Shown here: in pieces, positions 36,222 to 51,032 of the stretch | How positions within the stretch are numbered: position 1 is the first letter of the stretch | Layout: each line of letters begins with the position of its first letter | Source of the DNA: Harmothoe impar | Lineage: Eukaryota > Annelida > Polychaeta > Phyllodocida > Polynoidae | Assembly (NCBI GenBank): GCA_947462335.1 | Contig: OX381710.1 | Location: 59,094,842-59,158,841, forward strand | DNA length: 64,000 bases | Reading direction: 5' to 3' | Notes under the pieces: generated by a model | Databases searched by the model: none | The model's input: only the letters and a program-made list of their open reading frames with translations | What the model was told of the DNA's origin: nothing | Program-made: the position numbers and the translations under genes

Positions 36222-37665
36222 TTACGGTGATCTATTAGCCATACCCATTCGGAATATTTTATATTTACATTCCACGTTAAATTTAATGATCCGTGGCTCG
36301 GAGAAATAATTGGAGCAACATTATACTGTAATGTGATTGAAGTGCTTGGCAGGTGGAAACACGACCGTAGACAGTAGAGAGAATCGTACAAAGCTCAACA
36401 TGCCGTCTACATTCCCTCTGTACATCATTATACAGCTACAGCTAGTTCTAATTGTAAACATAGGCAGCTGCAAACAATCGCATAGATACGTACAGATGTT
36501 ATAGCATATGTTGGAACCAAAGTATCTAATGTGTAGCCAAAGGCATATAATAGCTAGTATGACTTGTCTTAGTGATCACGGGAGAGTCATTGGGAATATG
36601 TCATTACTCAAGATTCGCATAAACCATGGTAATCTAAAAGGATCACTAAATCTGTCTCCGGGGACCACTATCTTTCATGACATTGTTCTGCTATATATTA
36701 TCTATAGATATATAATATGGATGGGGACGTGTGTATATTGATCTTACGGTTCATTGAGTCTTGTCAGTAGATGAAGAGTTTGGTTCCCAAAACGCAATAA
36801 GTACCCTATTGAAACTTACACCAAATTATGACAAAGGCATAGAGCATGAGCAGGTAAATGCAATTTTGAATAAACCTTTCCTTACTGATTATTCATGTTT
36901 TAGGTCCTCTCTGGTGTACACATTATATCCGAAGCACCAGAAATCTACATGCTTCAATCCCGGATTGAAATTGTTGAGTTTTGTCATCAAACTCTTATAT
37001 ATTTCTAATACAATGACGGGCCCGCGGTGTATGGTGAGGTTTCTACGTCGGTTATGATACTGAGATGTTTTTGATAAAGTAGTTTTGCTAGAGATCATTA
37101 AATTCATGGATCCAGACTCCACCAGCAAGTATATATGTAAGTGTGACGTCACCAATCTACTGTTGTTGTTGCTAGGTGACAACTGTGTGACATGGTGGAT
37201 GTGGTGACGTCACTGTACCTTGGACACAGCCTTCATCTCCTTGGTCAGTCAGACCCAGGGCAACAGACAAGCTCAAGGAAAGTGAGTTTTGTGATGACCG
37301 GATGGTGGCGACACCTGCATTTTTCTTGTTGAAAGGTAAATATGGAGAAATGCAGAATGTAGTATGAGGTGTGCCTCTGCCTGCAGATAGAGTGCTGACA
37401 CCTGGCGGCTTTTTAACAGCAGCCTCTGGTAACCATGGCAACGCTACCTTGAGGACGCTTCCTTCCGTTATGACCCAATAAAGCCTCCCTTGATGAAAAT
37501 GCCTTCCTTAAAAGTAATTGGATGGGGAGAGAAGTTGCATGTCCACTCCTATGTCTGCAGCTTGCTGTTTGGCACCTGGCCAAATTTCTCATGATCATTT
37601 TTGCAGCCTTTAATAGGTTGGTTCATTCTTTCCCAACAGTGTGTTGGTACCCGGATTACTAAATC
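36222..37665. repeat. Duplicated segment, copy 1 (pair with 45474-46435)
   Basis: Two blocks align with the second copy in the same order and orientation. 36240-36570 is moderately similar (CATTCCACGTTAAATTTAATGAT versus its counterpart, then GGCAGGTGGAA, AACATGCC, GTAGCCAAAGGCAT). 37372-37625 is much more similar. The sequence between is unalignable by eye and of different length. The pattern suggests an old duplication with selective retention of the blocks. Confidence 0.7.
37372..37625. promoter_or_regulatory. Conserved core with RFX X-box, copy 1
   Basis: The first 130 bp or so are nearly identical to 46119-46260 whereas flanks have drifted. It contains TGACACCTGG (E-box CACCTG; reverse AGGTGTCA is a T-box-like half-site), the X-box GTAACCATGGCAAC at 37429-37442, which fits GTHRCC-NN-RGYAAC exactly, and CCAAT/ATAAA in GACCCAATAAAGCC. 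Frames through it differ between copies, so it is unlikely to be an exon. It is likely a duplicated enhancer or promoter module. Confidence 0.5.
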
Positions 37666-40090
<2,425 letters not shown>

Positions 40091-40556
40091 AGAAGAAGAG
40101 GTTGCTCTAACAGTTTTACCATCATTTGACATGTGGATAGATATGGAACAGGCTAAACAAGGCGGGGGGGGAGATCGTATTTCGCAATTGGTTCGAAACA
40201 GATGGCTTAGAATTGTCTATGATGTTAAACTAGATGAAAATTAAAGGTTCAAGATCCCTGAAAAAGATAAAGGGTCTTGGAGGCAGAACGGCAATGCGCC
40301 GAATCCATTGATTAACAAATATTATTTTACCCAGTAAAACAATTTTGTTAAACGCTCTATACCTACTCTAGTAGCCGAGCCTGTCGTTCACAATGATCCC
40401 ATTTGTGAACAGTGTGTTATCATCAGAACAACTAGACATCTTTTATTGCATGGGAGGCTTTTCCGCATTTTAAGTGTTTGCACTTTAACATGGTTACTCA
40501 AAGTTGTGTATCCAATCCTAAATGTGTTCAACAATATTTTGCCATGACTTTAAGTT

Positions 40557-41071
40557 CTCAGGGGCTCGATTCATAAGCTTCTACGACACAGAGGGTCATT
40601 TTACTGCTACGACCATTGCTGATTGTCCAGGGGTCATTTTATGCTATTCTTACGACACCTCTTGGACAGTTGTAATGGTGGAGAATAATAACCACACATA
40701 CGACCAGCTTATCTCATACGACCAGCTTATCTCAAGAAAATCATAGAATGCTATCGTACAAAAAAAGGGGTGCATTTCAAAAGAAAATCGTAGCAAATTT
40801 CCCATCTGCCCTATTGTAGAGAATACATGTATATATGGTGGCTGTAAGGAGGAAAATGCCCATTGCACAAGAGACGGCTGAGACAGCCTCTAAAGTCATT
40901 CTCTAATCTCATTGTGAAATGATATCAAATTATTTGTACTACAGTCTTGTATGATGCCATGACTACTACCTGTAAAAAAATATGATTTGCCCTCTTTTCC
41001 CTACAAACATATTATTTAGTGGTCGTAGCCTTTCTGAGCTGTCGTACATTGTTATGAATCGAGCCCCTGAG
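40557..41071. mobile_element. TIR element with CTCAGGGGCTCGATTCATAA ends
   Basis: 40557-40576 and 41052-41071 are perfect 20-bp inverted copies. Inside each end TACGACA/GTCGTA words recur in inverted orientation. The unit is 515 bp with no transposase, and an internal direct repeat (CGACCAGCTTATCTCA) occurs twice near 40700-40735. Ends of the AGGGGCTCGATTCA type occur in animal DNA transposons. I could not see a target duplication. Confidence 0.7.
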
Positions 41072-41140
41072 GTGATGCCATTCTAAAAGAACGATTTGTC
41101 ATATACATCCACTTTTGATCTTCAGATCTTCAATTATTTA

Positions 41141-42957
41141 CAGCACAGCACAGTATTCTGCACAGCATGGCACAGCACAGTGTTCAGCACAGCACGGTGT
41201 TCAGCACAGCACAGTATTCAGCACAGCGCAGTGTTCAGGGCAGCACAGTGTTCAGCACAGCACAGTGTTCGGCACAGCATGGCACAGCATGGTGTTCGGC
41301 ACAGCATGGTACAGCATGGTGTTCGGCACAGCATGGCACAGCATGGTGTTCGGCACAGCACAGTATTCAGCACAGCGCAGTGTTCAGGGCAGCACAGTGT
41401 TCAGCACAGCACAGTGTTCGGCACAGCATGGCACAGCATGGTGTTTGGCACAGCATGATACAGCATGGTGTTCGGCACAGCATGGCACAGCATGGTGTTC
41501 AGCACAGCACAGTATTCAGCACAGCGCAGTGTTCAGGGCAGCACAGTGTTCAGCACAGCACAGTGTTCGGCACAGCATGGCACAGCATGGTGTTCGACAC
41601 AGCATGGCACAGCATGGTGTTCGGCACAGCATGGGACAGCATGGTGTTCGGCACAGCATGGCACAGCATGGTGTTTGGCACAGCATGGCACAGCATGGTG
41701 TTCGGCACAGCATGGCACAGCATGGCACAGCATGGCACAGCATGGCACAGCATGGCACAGCATGGCACAGCACAGTGTTCGGCACAGCATGGCACAGCAT
41801 GGTGTTCAGCACAGCCTGGCACAGCATGGTGTTCAGCACAGCATGGCACAGCATGGTGTTCGGCACAGCACAGTGTTCAGCACAGCATGGCACAGCATGG
41901 TGTTCAGCACAGCATGACACAGCATGGTGTTCAGCACAGCATGGTACAGCATGGTGTTCGGCACAGCATGGCACAGCATGGTGTTCGGCACAGCACAGTA
42001 TTCAGCACAGCGCAGTGTTCAGGGCAGCACAGTGTTCAGCACAGCACAGTGTTCGGCACAGCATGGCACAGCATGGTGTTTGGCACAGCATGATACAGCA
42101 TGGTGTTCGGCACAGCATGGCACAGCATGGTGTTCAGCACAGCACAGTATTCAGCACAGCGCAGTGTTCAGGGCAGCACAGTGTTCAGCACAGCACAGTG
42201 TTCGGCACAGCATGGCACAGCATGGTGTTCGACACAGCATGGCACAGCATGGTGTTCGGCACAGCATGGGACAGCATGGTGTTCGGCACAGCATGGCACA
42301 GCATGGTGTTTGGCACAGCATGGCACAGCATGGTGTTCGGCACAGCATGGCACAGCATGGCACAGCATGGCACAGCATGGCACAGCATGGCACAGCATGG
42401 CACAGCACAGTGTTCGGCACAGCATGGCACAGCATGGTGTTCAGCACAGCCTGGCACAGCATGGTGTTCAGCACAGCATGGCACAGCATGGTGTTCGGCA
42501 CAGCACAGTGTTCAGCACAGCATGGCACAGCATGGTGTTCAGCACAGCATGACACAGCATGGTGTTCAGCACAGCATGACACAGCATGGTGTTCAGCACA
42601 GCATGACACAGCATGGTGTTCAGCACAGCATGACACAGCATGGTGTTCAGCACAGCATGGGACAGCATGGCACAGCATGGCACAGCATGGCACAGCATGG
42701 TGTTCGGCACAGCATGGCATAGCATGGTGTTCGGCACAGCATGGCACAGCATGGTGTTCGGCACAGCATGGCACAGCATGGTGTTTGGCACAGCATGGCA
42801 CAGCATGGCACAGCATGGCACAGCATGGCACAGCATGGCACAGCACAGTGTTCGGCACAGCATGGCACAGCATGGTGTTCAGCACAGCATGGCACAGCAT
42901 GGTGTTCGGCACAGCATGGCACAGCATGCTGTTCGGCACAGCAGGATATTCAGCATT
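41141..42957. repeat. 10/17-bp satellite array, block 1
   Basis: Built from CAGCATGGCA (10 bp) and CAGCATGGTGTTCGGCA (17 bp) units with variants. Larger segments repeat at 635 bp: the same run of variants begins at 41465 and 42100. All six frames are largely open because the units lack stop codons; the CAEHHAVP and QHSMAQHG frames are artefacts. Confidence 0.95.
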
Positions 42958-43067
42958 CTGTAGCGAGAGATGACAAACATGTCGAGGTTAATTCTGGCCC
43001 AATTACCACTGTGTAAGGATGTGGCCATCTACTGCAACAGGTTTTGAGTCTAAACCAAGATGGAGAG
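42958..43067. repeat. Unique-sequence spacer duplicated at 44152-44261
   Basis: About 110 bp starting TAGCGAGAGATGACAAACAT, identical by eye to the right flank of the whole array. It marks the breakpoint of the 1194-bp duplication. Confidence 0.9.
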
Positions 43068-44152
43068 GGCAGCACAGTGTTTAGCACAGCACAGTGTTCG
43101 GCACAGCATGGCACAGCATGGTGTTCGGCACAGCATGGTACAGCATGGTGTTCGGCACAGCATGGCACAGCATGGTGTTCGGCACAGCACAGTATTCAGC
43201 ACAGCGCAGTGTTCAGGGCAGCACAGTGTTCAGCACAGCACAGTGTTCGGCACAGCATGGCACAGCATGGTGTTTGGCACAGCATGATACAGCATGGTGT
43301 TCGGCACAGCATGGCACAGCATGGTGTTCAGCACAGCACAGTATTCAGCACAGCGCAGTGTTCAGGGCAGCACAGTGTTCAGCACAGCACAGTGTTCGGC
43401 ACAGCATGGCACAGCATGGTGTTCGACACAGCATGGCACAGCATGGTGTTCGGCACAGCATGGGACAGCATGGTGTTCGGCACAGCATGGCACAGCATGG
43501 TGTTCGGCACAGCATGGCACAGCATGGTGTTCGGCACAGCATGGCACAGCATGGCACAGCATGGCACAGCATGGCACAGCATGGCACAGCATGGCACAGC
43601 ATGGCACAGCACAGTGTTCGGCACAGCATGGCACAGCATGGTGTTCAGCACAGCCTGGCACAGCATGGTGTTCAGCACAGCATGGCACAGCATGGTGTTC
43701 GGCACAGCACAGTGTTCAGCACAGCATGGCACAGCATGGTGTTCAGCACAGCATGACACAGCATGGTGTTCAGCACAGCATGACACAGCATGGTGTTCAG
43801 CACAGCATGACACAGCATGGTGTTCAGCACAGCATGACACAGCATGGTGTTCAGCACAGCATGGGACAGCATGGCACAGCATGGCACAGCATGGCACAGC
43901 ATGGTGTTTGGCACAGCATGGCATAGCATGGTGTTCGGCACAGCATGGCACAGCATGGTGTTCGGCACAGCATGGCACAGCATGGTGTTTGGCACAGCAT
44001 GGCACAGCATGGCACAGCATGGCACAGCATGGCACAGCACAGTGTTCGGCACAGCATGGCACAGCATGGTGTTCAGCACAGCATGGCACAGCATGGTGTT
44101 CGGCACAGCATGGCACAGCATGCTGTTCGGCACAGCAGGATATTCAGCATTC
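43068..44152. repeat. 10/17-bp satellite array, block 2
   Basis: Repeats block 1 with an offset of 1194 bp (for example 42100 and 43294). The 113-bp non-satellite sequence after block 1 (42955-43067) recurs after block 2 (44149-44261), so the last step was a tandem duplication of satellite plus flank. Confidence 0.92.
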
Positions 44153-44504
44153 TGTAGCGAGAGATGACAAACATGTCGAGGTTAATTCTGGCCCAATTAC
44201 CACTGTGTAAGGATGTGGCCATCTACTGCAACAGGTTTTGAGTCTAAACCAAGATGGAGAGTAACGTCTAGACTGGAGATTTAAATGCTGTAGAGAGGTC
44301 GTCCAACCACTCCTCTGCTATAAAATGGATGTACAGCACAGCTTGGTACGTCACGTTGTTGAGCACATCAGGGTGGGTAATGGATCAGGTCTTCAGTTCA
44401 GACACATCTACCTCCATTCAGGTCTGAGTCACACAGCACCTACCCCGTCTCCTCTTCACAGCAAGCACCCCCCCTCCACACACACCTTATAGACACTGCT
44501 GAGT

Positions 44505-44572
44505 GAGGGTGGGTGCAGCGGACGAAGCTGCCTCACTGATCAGAGGCTATTGGGTTCGATCCCCTCAAGAGT
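44505..44572 (+). repeat. tRNA-like SINE head with perfect B-box
   Basis: GGGTTCGATCCCC at about 44550 matches the B-box consensus. Upstream, GTGCAGCGGACGAAGC is A-box-like and GCCTC/GAGGC could pair as an anticodon stem. The acceptor ends do not pair, so it is probably a SINE head or tRNA relic rather than a functional tRNA. Confidence 0.5.
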
Positions 44573-45473
44573 CATACAGAATCTGGGCAGGGTAATCATG
44601 AGGCTGATTTCACCCTATGGTTCACTTCACTGGAGAATGCGCTCCTGCATAGGAAAGGCATCGGTCAAATTTGTTGCAAAGCCAATTATTCTACTGTACA
44701 TTAAAGTTGGGGGATGGGATTGTGAAGTCCTTCATGACGGCACTGATGAGCAAACTTGTTAGTAAAGCCCCATGCAGAAGGCATCGGATGATGCCCCACG
44801 TCAAAAGCATCAGACGATGCCAGTCAGTCATATTGTTTGACATTTGTAGCCCACCCTCTGCTTTTGGCCATCAGGGGGCATCAAGAAGGCAGAGGAATGG
44901 AAAATAGACACAAAATTATTTAGAGTACTTTTGATGGAGAATACAGTAGTCTACTGAGAATTATCTCATCTTTGATGATAGTTTTTCATATTTGGAATGT
45001 AAATGGAACGCATTCTATGTGAAATTGGCACATATGAGAACTGGTTGCTATGGAAGCCATGCCATTATTTGGAACAAAATATGTTAGTCCACATTTGAAA
45101 ACAGACCTCAGAAATTGCTCCTAGGACCAAATCTACACTAAGAAGATACACTTTTTTAGGTTACTTTAAATAAAACTGATTTTTAATCCATTTTAGTACT
45201 ATTATATTTTATGATATATAGTTCATTTATATAGTAGTTAAACCACAGCTATAGCTCTGTATGCATTATATTTGTGACAGTCTAGGCTGATGATTATGGA
45301 GTTATAGCGTGGTTTGACTGACTAGGGTACATGCCATAACAAGCATATACTTATTTCCACCCTTGGCCAAAGTAACGACTGTAACAACCCAGAAAGATCC
45401 CAAATTTAACACGTTACTACTGGCAGCTTGATTGCAATATTTGTTGATGGAACTGTGTGTAAATTACGTTAAA
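44573..45473. other. Unannotated sequence
   Basis: No gene is recognised. GGCATCGGATGATGCC / GCATCAGACGATGCC near 44779-44821 are two small similar hairpins. Confidence 0.4.
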
Positions 45474-46435
45474 TACGGTATACATTTTCCTGAGGATATT
45501 TTATAATTACATTCCACATTACATTTTATGATTCGTAGCTTGAACCAGTGTAATACACTCTGCATTAATGTCATTAGACTGCTGGGCAGGTGGAATCATT
45601 GCATGATAGATTTGTTACACGTAGCTAACATGCCATTTACATTTGCTTTACGCCATAATAGAGCTACATCTAGTTCTATTTAGACTAGCAGCTCCTATTA
45701 ATCCTATAAGTGTAGAAAGGGTAACATATGTCGGAATCATTTGATAGTGTATGAGAATAGTAGCCAAAGGCATCTACTGACTTTACATTCAAATATGATT
45801 TGTCTTTGCAGACTGAGGGGATTCATGGGGATGGAAGGGCTGTAGACCATTGTCATTTTATAATCTTTGATAATGACTAATTGAACACCATTGAATTTTG
45901 ACATGGACGTATAAAGTTTTACAGTCTGAAGGGAACAGCATAATGAACTGTCTCGAAGAGCTATAGATGTCCCATGTACATACAAACATACATACACAGT
46001 CAATGGTACTATTTTGTTGAAAATGTAAATATGAGGAAACATAGAATGAATGATGATACTCTGTCACGTGACTTGAGACAAGCCAATCAGGAAGCAGAGT
46101 GTCAGCTGCTGTGAAGTCTGCCTCTGCCTGCAGATAGAGTGCTGACACCTGGCGGCTTTTTAATAGCAGCCTCTGGTAACCATGGCAACGCTACCTTGAG
46201 GACGCTTCCTTCCGTTATGACCCAATAAAGCCTCCCTTGATGAAAATGAGGCCTGCCTTAAAAGTAATGGGATGGGGAGAGAAGTTGAACGCCCCACGCC
46301 CATGCCTGCTGCTTCCCAGCTTGGTGTTTGGAACCTGGCCAACTTTCTTATAATTATTTTCTCAGCCCTTGATAGGCTGGCTCAATCTGCTCTCTGCTTC
46401 CCCAAGGGTGTGTGAAAGCCCAAGACTGCTAAATT
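45474..46435. repeat. Duplicated segment, copy 2 (pair with 36222-37665)
   Basis: Same order and orientation as copy 1, with blocks at 45490-45775 and 46119-46385. The intervening part is about 0.45 kb shorter than in copy 1. Confidence 0.7.
46119..46385. promoter_or_regulatory. Conserved core with RFX X-box, copy 2
   Basis: Near-identical to 37372-37625 over its first part. The X-box GTAACCATGGCAAC is at 46176-46189, with the same TGACACCTGG upstream and CCAATAAAG downstream. Confidence 0.5.
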
Positions 46436-47594
46436 CTGTAATTTTAAATGTATTTGTATTTTCTGTACCTCCCTACGTGCTACTTCATGCTCTACGTTGT
46501 AGACCATGACTCCAATTGTTGTTTTTTGTCAGTCTACTGAACTGACCTGACCCATACCAAATTTGTAACGGTATACACATCCTGAACCAGATATGACCCA
46601 AGGATATACCTATCTCTACTTAGAAGGACGGGCCATCTGATAGGCCAAATTCTAAATTGATTTACTTTATATAAGAATAAGAATAATATCACACCAGGCC
46701 AGTTTATCAATACCATAGTTAAGGCCTCCACCATCCCCAAGCCATATCGATGTACGTGTATCCATCCACTCATCATACAAAGCGCCTGTCAAAGCGGACT
46801 AATGCCACCCTCTTCTCTCTTAAATCACTACGCCAAATAAAGGCCAACATTAATCTGCTGACGTCGGCTACTCTTACTGGTTCTGTTGGGGCCTTCCCCC
46901 GCTCCCCCAACAACCTCTTGTCACTCCTCCTAGGCAGTCAAACATTTGTTACGGTTTCAGTAATTGTTCTTCTCGCTGATGGATGCCCTCAACGAACCCT
47001 TCAGACGACTCCATCTTCTTTTAAGTCAGATAATCCCATATTTGTTTCGTGTTAAATCACTTTTTTTTCTCAGGTCCTCAGATTGCTGAGAAATTGGTTG
47101 GGATTCAGGCATTGACCATGTGGTTATCATGGGTGGAGATCTCCCCAATTAACCCATCAATCAGGGGGTTGGCATGATGAAGAAAATGATTTATTATGTT
47201 CCTAATTCCTGTGTTCTATTTCCTTAACAGTGTGTGTCATTTTGTGTAAGAACGTGAGGGAGAGAGCGAGGGAAACAATGCGAATTTTCTGCCTTTCTAT
47301 TTACATTGTTTAGAATTACCCTACATTCATATAATCTGTATGGCTATATACAAAGCTACAGAATACCCCTGTCACTTGAATATGTACACACTAGATTGAA
47401 ATGGTATCCCTTGAAAATACAACAAATAAAGCTTTGTCCGGGTAAAGAAGTAGATAGAAAGCAAGGGGCCATATAATAATAAAGCATTCTCTGGGAAAAA
47501 GACGGCTTAAATAATAGGACTATTTTATAATCAGCTATCAAATCCTGGAATATCGGTCCAAAATTTAAGAAAATAGGAACCAAAACTATAGATA
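46436..47594. other. Unannotated sequence
   Basis: No gene or RNA is recognised. Confidence 0.4.
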
Positions 47595-47927
47595 ATACGT
47601 TATCTGTGTAGGTGTGTGGTGTGGCACCCGGACACGTTATCTGTGTAGGTGTGTGGTGTAGCACCCTGACACCTTATCTGTGTAGGTGTGTGGTGTGGCA
47701 CCCTGACACCTTATCTGTGTAGGTGGGTGGCGCAGCACCCTGACACGTTATCTGTGTAGGTGTGTGGTGTGGCACCCTGACACCTTATCTGTGTAGGTGT
47801 GTGGTGTAGCACCCTGACACCATATCTGTGTAGGTGTGTGGTGTGGCACCCTGACACCTTATCTGTGTAGGTGGGTGGTGTGGCACCCTGACACGTTATC
47901 TGTGTAGGTGGGTGGCGCAGCACCTAG
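47595..47927. repeat. 37-bp tandem repeat, nine copies
   Basis: Nine units of ACACCTTATCTGTGTAGGTG plus TGTGGTGTGGCACCCTG with variants (GTGGGTGGCGCAG in units 4 and 9). Regular 37-bp spacing. Confidence 0.93.
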
Positions 47928-49792
47928 GGGTGTGACTATCAGCCTAGTGGCACCTGACACACGCCACCTGCCCATCCCTTACCCTGCCCCGCCCCCAGAA
48001 GCTGCTCTGACAGCCTGCCCCTTGACACTGCCCTCCTCCCCTGACCCTGCTGACCCCTCGTCCACCTGTGACCCCGTGCTATCAGGCCGTGCTGCCTCCC
48101 TACGTGGTGGCGGCAAGACTCGTCACAGGCTCAATTTAAATTGGGCTCATTGCAGTCCATCGCGGAATATGTCAGCAAGAAACTTCAATGACATAGTCTG
48201 CTACTATTCAGTAGGGCAGTTTTCTCAAAAAAGGAATCCATCTTCTATGTAATTAAAAAGGTTCAAACTAAACCTGACAAGGAGGAAAATACGTATGCTA
48301 GGACGATGAGAGCACCTGGCTAGACTAGTCCTACTGGAAGGTGACTAGACATCTACTAATAGGCTCCATTAGAATCTATATCCGTAGAGTCTTTTTATAA
48401 GATGTGTGGATTTAACGAGATGATGATAACATTATCACCATGTCGTTTAGTAAGGAAACTGAGTGTATTTCCTACGCTATTTAGTGTTTCAGCTCTCTTC
48501 AATTTAGCATATGGTCAGATAATTGCATATCGCTTAAGGGGTTTGGCAGTGAGACATTTAGTTATGACATTATGCTAAATTTATCTAGATGAGTAGTATC
48601 AACTTGTCTGATGTAACAGTTTGATGTTTCTCTTTGGTATTGTCGACAGTCGTATATCTTGTGACGGTCTATTTCGGAATGTATCCCTGCCCTTTCCATC
48701 CTCCAACACGGATACTGATCTACACACACGTGCCCCGACGTACGCTAGGATGTAGTGCCCGGCAATCAGACCAATTTCGATTCACATGTTTCTGTACTGG
48801 CCCAAGATGATTGGCTGTCAGGTCGGGGTCAAAGTTCAGGCTTCAGAGTCCAAGGTCGAGGTCGCGGGTGTGGGCGCCGATTGGCCGTGGAGATGCCAGG
48901 CGGGCGTCGGCACTGAGCCAATAGCTCCGGCGTGCTCGGCGTGCCAATCTCCAAGCATTCCTCTGTAAACTCTATACAATTGAAAGTGTAGGGTGAGTTC
49001 AGGTAATGAGCAGACACCTAGTCGTGCTTGGAGAGTGAACCTTGTAAAAAACACAACCGTGGAGAGGTAGTAGGGTCAGGTGGGGTTAACTGACGGCGAT
49101 TTGCAATCTAGGTCACCATTTCACAGATAATATACGGACTTAAACCCCTTCTGCTCCAGCACTAAGATAGGCATTCCTGCATTCATCTGCTGTTGCTCAC
49201 TGCTTAATTTGATACATTCTGTTTTCTGTGCGCGTTTTCATTCAACTTGCATTAGGACAAAGGACACTGCCTTTGGAACCTGACTCAGAAGTATGTTTAT
49301 TGCTATGAGTATCAGATGCTATTTCATCGTTTTTCTTGTAGATTTTTATTTTTTTTTGTTCAAAACAGTATTCTTTGCATATCATTATGTGATGGCAGCT
49401 TATCATTTTGCCGTATTTTATGAAAGCTTGAGAATCATTACATGGGTGAAGGAATCCTATAATGTTGTTATTTTGCTATTGTAAAAAGTGAAAATGATAC
49501 TAGAATGAGGATGTATATTTCAAAGAGGACAGCTAATTTCATTCACCGTTAGGGCCTCATGTAAAATATAACGCAGCTTTGAGGAAGAATATTATATTTA
49601 CATACACAATCTAAGTACTGAACCCACAAGTCCACTTTAAACTACCAGTAGATGTTACTGTTCATGTTCATAATGTACAGTATGTATTGTAAAACTACAG
49701 TAGGGTTCACTGCTCATCGACATTAACTATTAATAGTGTAGGATGATTAACTAATATTGCTGGGGTTGTCATCGTACACATCATCATTATAC
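47928..49792. other. Unannotated sequence with a possible MITE fragment
   Basis: No gene is recognised. 49640-49740 has CCAGTAGATGTTACTG, CTACAGTAGG and ends ATTAATAGTGTAGG, resembling the right half of the 8294-8421 MITE. Confidence 0.4.
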
Positions 49793-50660
49793 CTACACTG
49801 TAAAAAAAATGTCGTCAAAATGACGTTGAATCACCGGCAACTTTTGGGACATAACTTTCACCATTTTTTTAACGGTGACGGTCACCGTTAATTTTACGTT
49901 GAATCACTGTTAATTTTACGTTGAATCACCGTTAATTTTATGTAGAATCACCATTAATTTTATTTTGAATCACCATTAATAGATTCAGAGTATTCAACAT
50001 ATACAGAAAATATTCGATAAGCCTCACAGGGAGTCTGATTATGGTGACTTTAGTTACTGTAGTATACATCTAAAAACTTACGGATAAGCCATACTTTGAC
50101 TTAGTCCTTATCCTATACGCCACACTGGCGATCTGACTTGCATACTAGCCCTGGCCTATACAAGAGGTTTTACTCTATAGGATTGATACAAGGAAGAGTC
50201 TCCAGAGGTGAGGATATATGCATAGTATGTTACCACAAAATAGGTGTATAGATCCAGACAGCTACTTTCTTCTGGATATTATCAAGTGATCATGGTATTT
50301 TGTCAAACCTATCACAAGATTGAATTGTTAAATTGTCAAAGATATAGATTAATTGAAAATTACCATTAGTTCAACATGTATACTCCACTTCAAGGGCTCA
50401 CACTCTCCAGAAAAATCTTCTTACAAACCAGGCCACCTATCTATGGCAAGATCCACTATATGTGGCTCCCTCTGGGATTCGACATTAGAGGCTGAATTAA
50501 CGTTGAATCTTTGTAATCCAAACCAGGTTAGCATTTAACAAGGATCCACTGTGAAATGGCTGATATTTACGATGCTTCATTGTATTCCAAATAACGGTGA
50601 ATCAGCGTTAAATTTTACAGAGGGAATCTGTAAAAAGTACATCTATTTTTTACAGTGTAG
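49793..50660. mobile_element. TIR element with CTACACTGTAAAAAA ends
   Basis: The left end at 49793 and the right end at 50660 are inverted copies over 15 bp (CTACACTGTAAAAAA / TTTTTTACAGTGTAG). The unit is 868 bp and non-coding. GTTGAATCACCGTTAA words occur near both ends (49820-49980; 50495-50610). Same terminal type as 8294-8421 and 17952-18957. Confidence 0.7.
49885..49980. repeat. 22-bp tandem repeat inside the TIR element
   Basis: Just over four units of AATTTTACGTTGAATCACCG TT, decaying to the right. Confidence 0.8.
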
Positions 50661-50899
50661 CATATGACACGCCTATACCTACAACGTTGAAGCGCCGGAC
50701 AGGCTACATGTGCGATACAGACCTCTGTATCACAACGTGTGCGATACGGAAAAGTCGTTCAGCATCGTTCAACCATCATTCAACCATCATTCAACCTTAC
50801 TATGGCGAAATTCTCCCTACTTTTGACAGATATTCAGCAATACAGGTTGTCATTATCGAAATGTCATATGCTAGGTATAATAAAAAAAAAAAGAACTCT

Positions 50900-51032
50900 T
50901 AAAAATACAACTGGATGCACAACGACTTGTTTGGGGGTCCGCATCGCACGGTGCGCACTCCTGCTGCGCAGTCGTGCGCACCGTGCGATACGGACCCCCA
51001 AACTTGTCGTTGTACATCCAGTTGTATTTTTA
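50900..51032. repeat. Near-perfect hairpin with about 59-bp arms
   Basis: 50900-50958 and 50974-51032 are inverted copies with about four mismatches and a 15-bp loop (TCCTGCTGCGCAGTC). The arms include GTGCGCACCGTGCGAT, which is unusually GC- and CpG-rich for the region. It may be a foldback MITE or a transcribed hairpin; no flanking duplication is clear. Confidence 0.85.

Noticed and set aside
41115..44210. Long open frames (up to 535 codons) on both strands
   Set aside because: They arise from a stop-free 10/17-bp satellite and appear in nearly every frame with the same meaningless repeats.
47595..47927. Regularly spaced 37-bp repeats resembling a CRISPR array
   Set aside because: Units are contiguous with no unique spacers; the genome is eukaryotic. 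It is a minisatellite.
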